A stretch of DNA of 15,068 nucleotides from Firmicutes bacterium UBA1535. Its GTDB lineage: Bacteria; Bacillota; Clostridia; Tissierellales; Sedimentibacteraceae. The position numbers and the translations under genes are program-made. The notes beneath the pieces are model-generated. The model saw only the letters and a program-made list of their open reading frames with translations. It was not told where the DNA came from and searched no databases. The stretch lies in the NCBI GenBank assembly GCA_002323775.1, contig DCPV01000216.1:15043-30110 (forward strand), read 5' to 3'. Every line of letters begins with the position of its first letter. Position 1 is the first letter of the stretch. Shown piece after piece: positions 14,598 through 15,068 of the stretch.

Positions 14598-14765
14598 ATG
14601 ATTAAATGTATTTGCAAGTGGAAAAATTGCAAGAGACATGGCAAATGCGATGAGTGCAAAGAATATCATAAAAACCATAAAAAATATCCATTGCCATTTT
14701 GTGAAAACAATAAAGTGAAAAAACAAAAAGAATTAGAAATTATTATTTATGATAGTAAAAAATAA
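14598..14765 (+). CDS. Small 55-aa Cys/His-rich protein, probable metal binder
   Basis: This short frame begins one base after the hemerythrin stop and ends at TAA 14763-14765. It has six cysteines (4, 6, 11, 17, 20, 35) and three histidines (14, 24, 27): KCICKWKNC, then RHGKCDEC, then a Lys-rich stretch and PFCE. The C-x-C-x4-C-x5-C-x2-C ... C layout with an RHG motif resembles a class of tiny clostridial and archaeal proteins that I know only as unannotated. Zinc or Fe-S binding is the obvious inference. No good ribosome binding site precedes it, so it would depend on translational coupling to the hemerythrin gene. The terminator 17 bp later shows that it is the last gene of the transcript. 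Cysteine density and position argue against a chance frame. Confidence 0.7.
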   Translation: MIKCICKWKNCKRHGKCDECKEYHKNHKKYPLPFCENNKVKKQKELEIIIYDSKK

Positions 14766-14781
14766 AAAATTAAACGATTTT

Positions 14782-14834
14782 AAAGTACTGTTATTCTGCT
14801 AAAATTTTAGCTTTACAACAGTACTTTTTGTTTT
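14782..14834 (+). terminator. Terminator at the end of the hcp-hemerythrin cluster
   Basis: AAAGTACTGTT (14782-14792) pairs with AACAGTACTTT (14817-14827), followed by TTGTTTTC. Inside the loop a perfect 14-bp palindrome, GCTAAAATTTTAGC (14798-14811), can form a second, stacked hairpin. Confidence 0.85.
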
Positions 14835-14889
14835 CATATAAAAGTCTCAAATAATATAGATGGCATATTTGTAAATGGAAAATCTTTGT

Positions 14890-14918
14890 TTGATAAACCT
14901 TAAAATAAGTAGTATAAT
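14890..14918 (+). promoter_or_regulatory. Sigma-A promoter of the last, partial gene
   Basis: TTGATA (14890-14895), a 17-nt spacer and a perfect TATAAT (14913-14918). The start would be near 14925, giving an untranslated leader of about 115 nt. Confidence 0.8.
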
Positions 14919-14951
14919 ATTTAAAGTAACTTTATTTATAGAATATCAAAT

Positions 14952-15022
14952 AATAGCACAGTCCTGCTCATAGAGCAAGATTATGCTATTTTAGAACAAT
15001 GTATTCGTCAGAGGACGGAATA
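14952..15022 (+). promoter_or_regulatory. Structured 5' leader, possible cis-regulatory RNA
   Basis: AATAGCA (14952-14958) pairs with TGCTATT (14984-14990), enclosing an inner hairpin TGCTC-ATA-GAGCA (14965-14977). A second stem joins TATTCGTC (15002-15009) and GACGGAATA (15014-15022) with one bulge. GTCCT (14961-14965) can pair alternatively with AGGAC (15012-15016), linking the two. I could not match it to a riboswitch class I know. The second stem ends seven bases before the ribosome binding site. Confidence 0.45.
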
Positions 15023-15040
15023 ATAAATGGAGGAACAGAA

Positions 15041-15068
15041 ATGAGATTATCTAATATAACTTGGCCAA
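15041..15068 (+). CDS. Start of a gene cut by the window edge, perhaps creatininase-like
   Basis: ATG at 15041 has GGAGG seven bases upstream (15029-15033) and follows a good promoter and structured leader, so a real gene starts here. Only MRLSNITWP is visible. A Met-x-Leu-x-x-x-Thr-Trp-Pro start is typical of creatininase-family amidohydrolases, but nine residues cannot establish this. Confidence 0.6.

Noticed and set aside
14499..14726. Minus-strand 75-codon hydrophobic frame over the small Cys-rich gene
   Set aside because: It overlaps the end of hemerythrin and the 55-aa gene antisense. Its Phe/Ile-rich content is the complement of Lys/Asn-rich codons, and no ribosome binding site is seen.
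14952..15022. T-box, purine, fluoride, ZTP or guanidine riboswitch
   Set aside because: None of the conserved cores I know for these classes is visible, so no class name is given.

Overview
The window reads as chromosomal DNA of a low-GC, anaerobic, spore-forming and probably motile member of the Clostridia. This rests on AT-rich codon use, strong GGAGG ribosome binding sites, a collagen-like spore-surface protein, a chemoreceptor, c-di-GMP enzymes, and an oxygen/nitrosative-stress cluster with a hybrid-cluster protein and a hemerythrin. The genus cannot be told from the sequence. No rRNA, tRNA, IS element, phage gene or CRISPR array is seen.

Layout. (1) 1-808, minus strand: the manganese exporter mntP behind a yybP-ykoY-type Mn2+ riboswitch with its own terminator and a near-consensus sigma-A promoter. 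(2) 811-2158, plus: an unrecognised 381-aa, cysteine-free, highly charged protein behind a candidate flagellar-type (sigma-28/SigD) promoter, closed by a very long terminator stem. (3) 2264-5183, plus: a two-gene MarR regulator / MacB-like ABC exporter operon, with AT-rich repeats and palindromes at the presumed operator. (4) 5192-9034, minus: a chemoreceptor followed by a Cache-GGDEF-EAL c-di-GMP enzyme, sharing a convergent terminator with the ABC operon. (5) 9035-9449: a 415-bp divergent regulatory region with several inverted repeats and a candidate sigma-K promoter. (6) 9450-10355, plus: a BclA-like protein with a Cys-rich N-terminus, 42 Gly-X-Y triplets built from about four 90-bp units, and a C-terminal globular head. 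(7) 10521-14834, plus: a Crp/Fnr regulator, hcp with a fused C-terminal DUF1858 domain, an unknown 202-aa protein, a hemerythrin-like protein and a 55-aa Cys/His-rich protein, ending in a terminator. (8) 14890-15068, plus: a strong promoter, a roughly 115-nt structured leader and the first nine codons of another gene.

The most interesting unit is region 7. Hcp handles NO or hydroxylamine-type nitrogen species and hemerythrins bind O2 or NO at a di-iron site. DUF1858 is related to the N-terminal part of Fe-S repair (RIC/ScdA) proteins. A Crp/Fnr regulator beside hcp is typical of NO-responsive control. Together they look like a nitrosative/oxidative stress cassette containing two proteins with no known function. 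A GTAAC-N4-GTTAC palindrome embedded in the terminator hairpin between the regulator and hcp may be the regulator's binding site. All functional statements are family-based inference from sequence alone.
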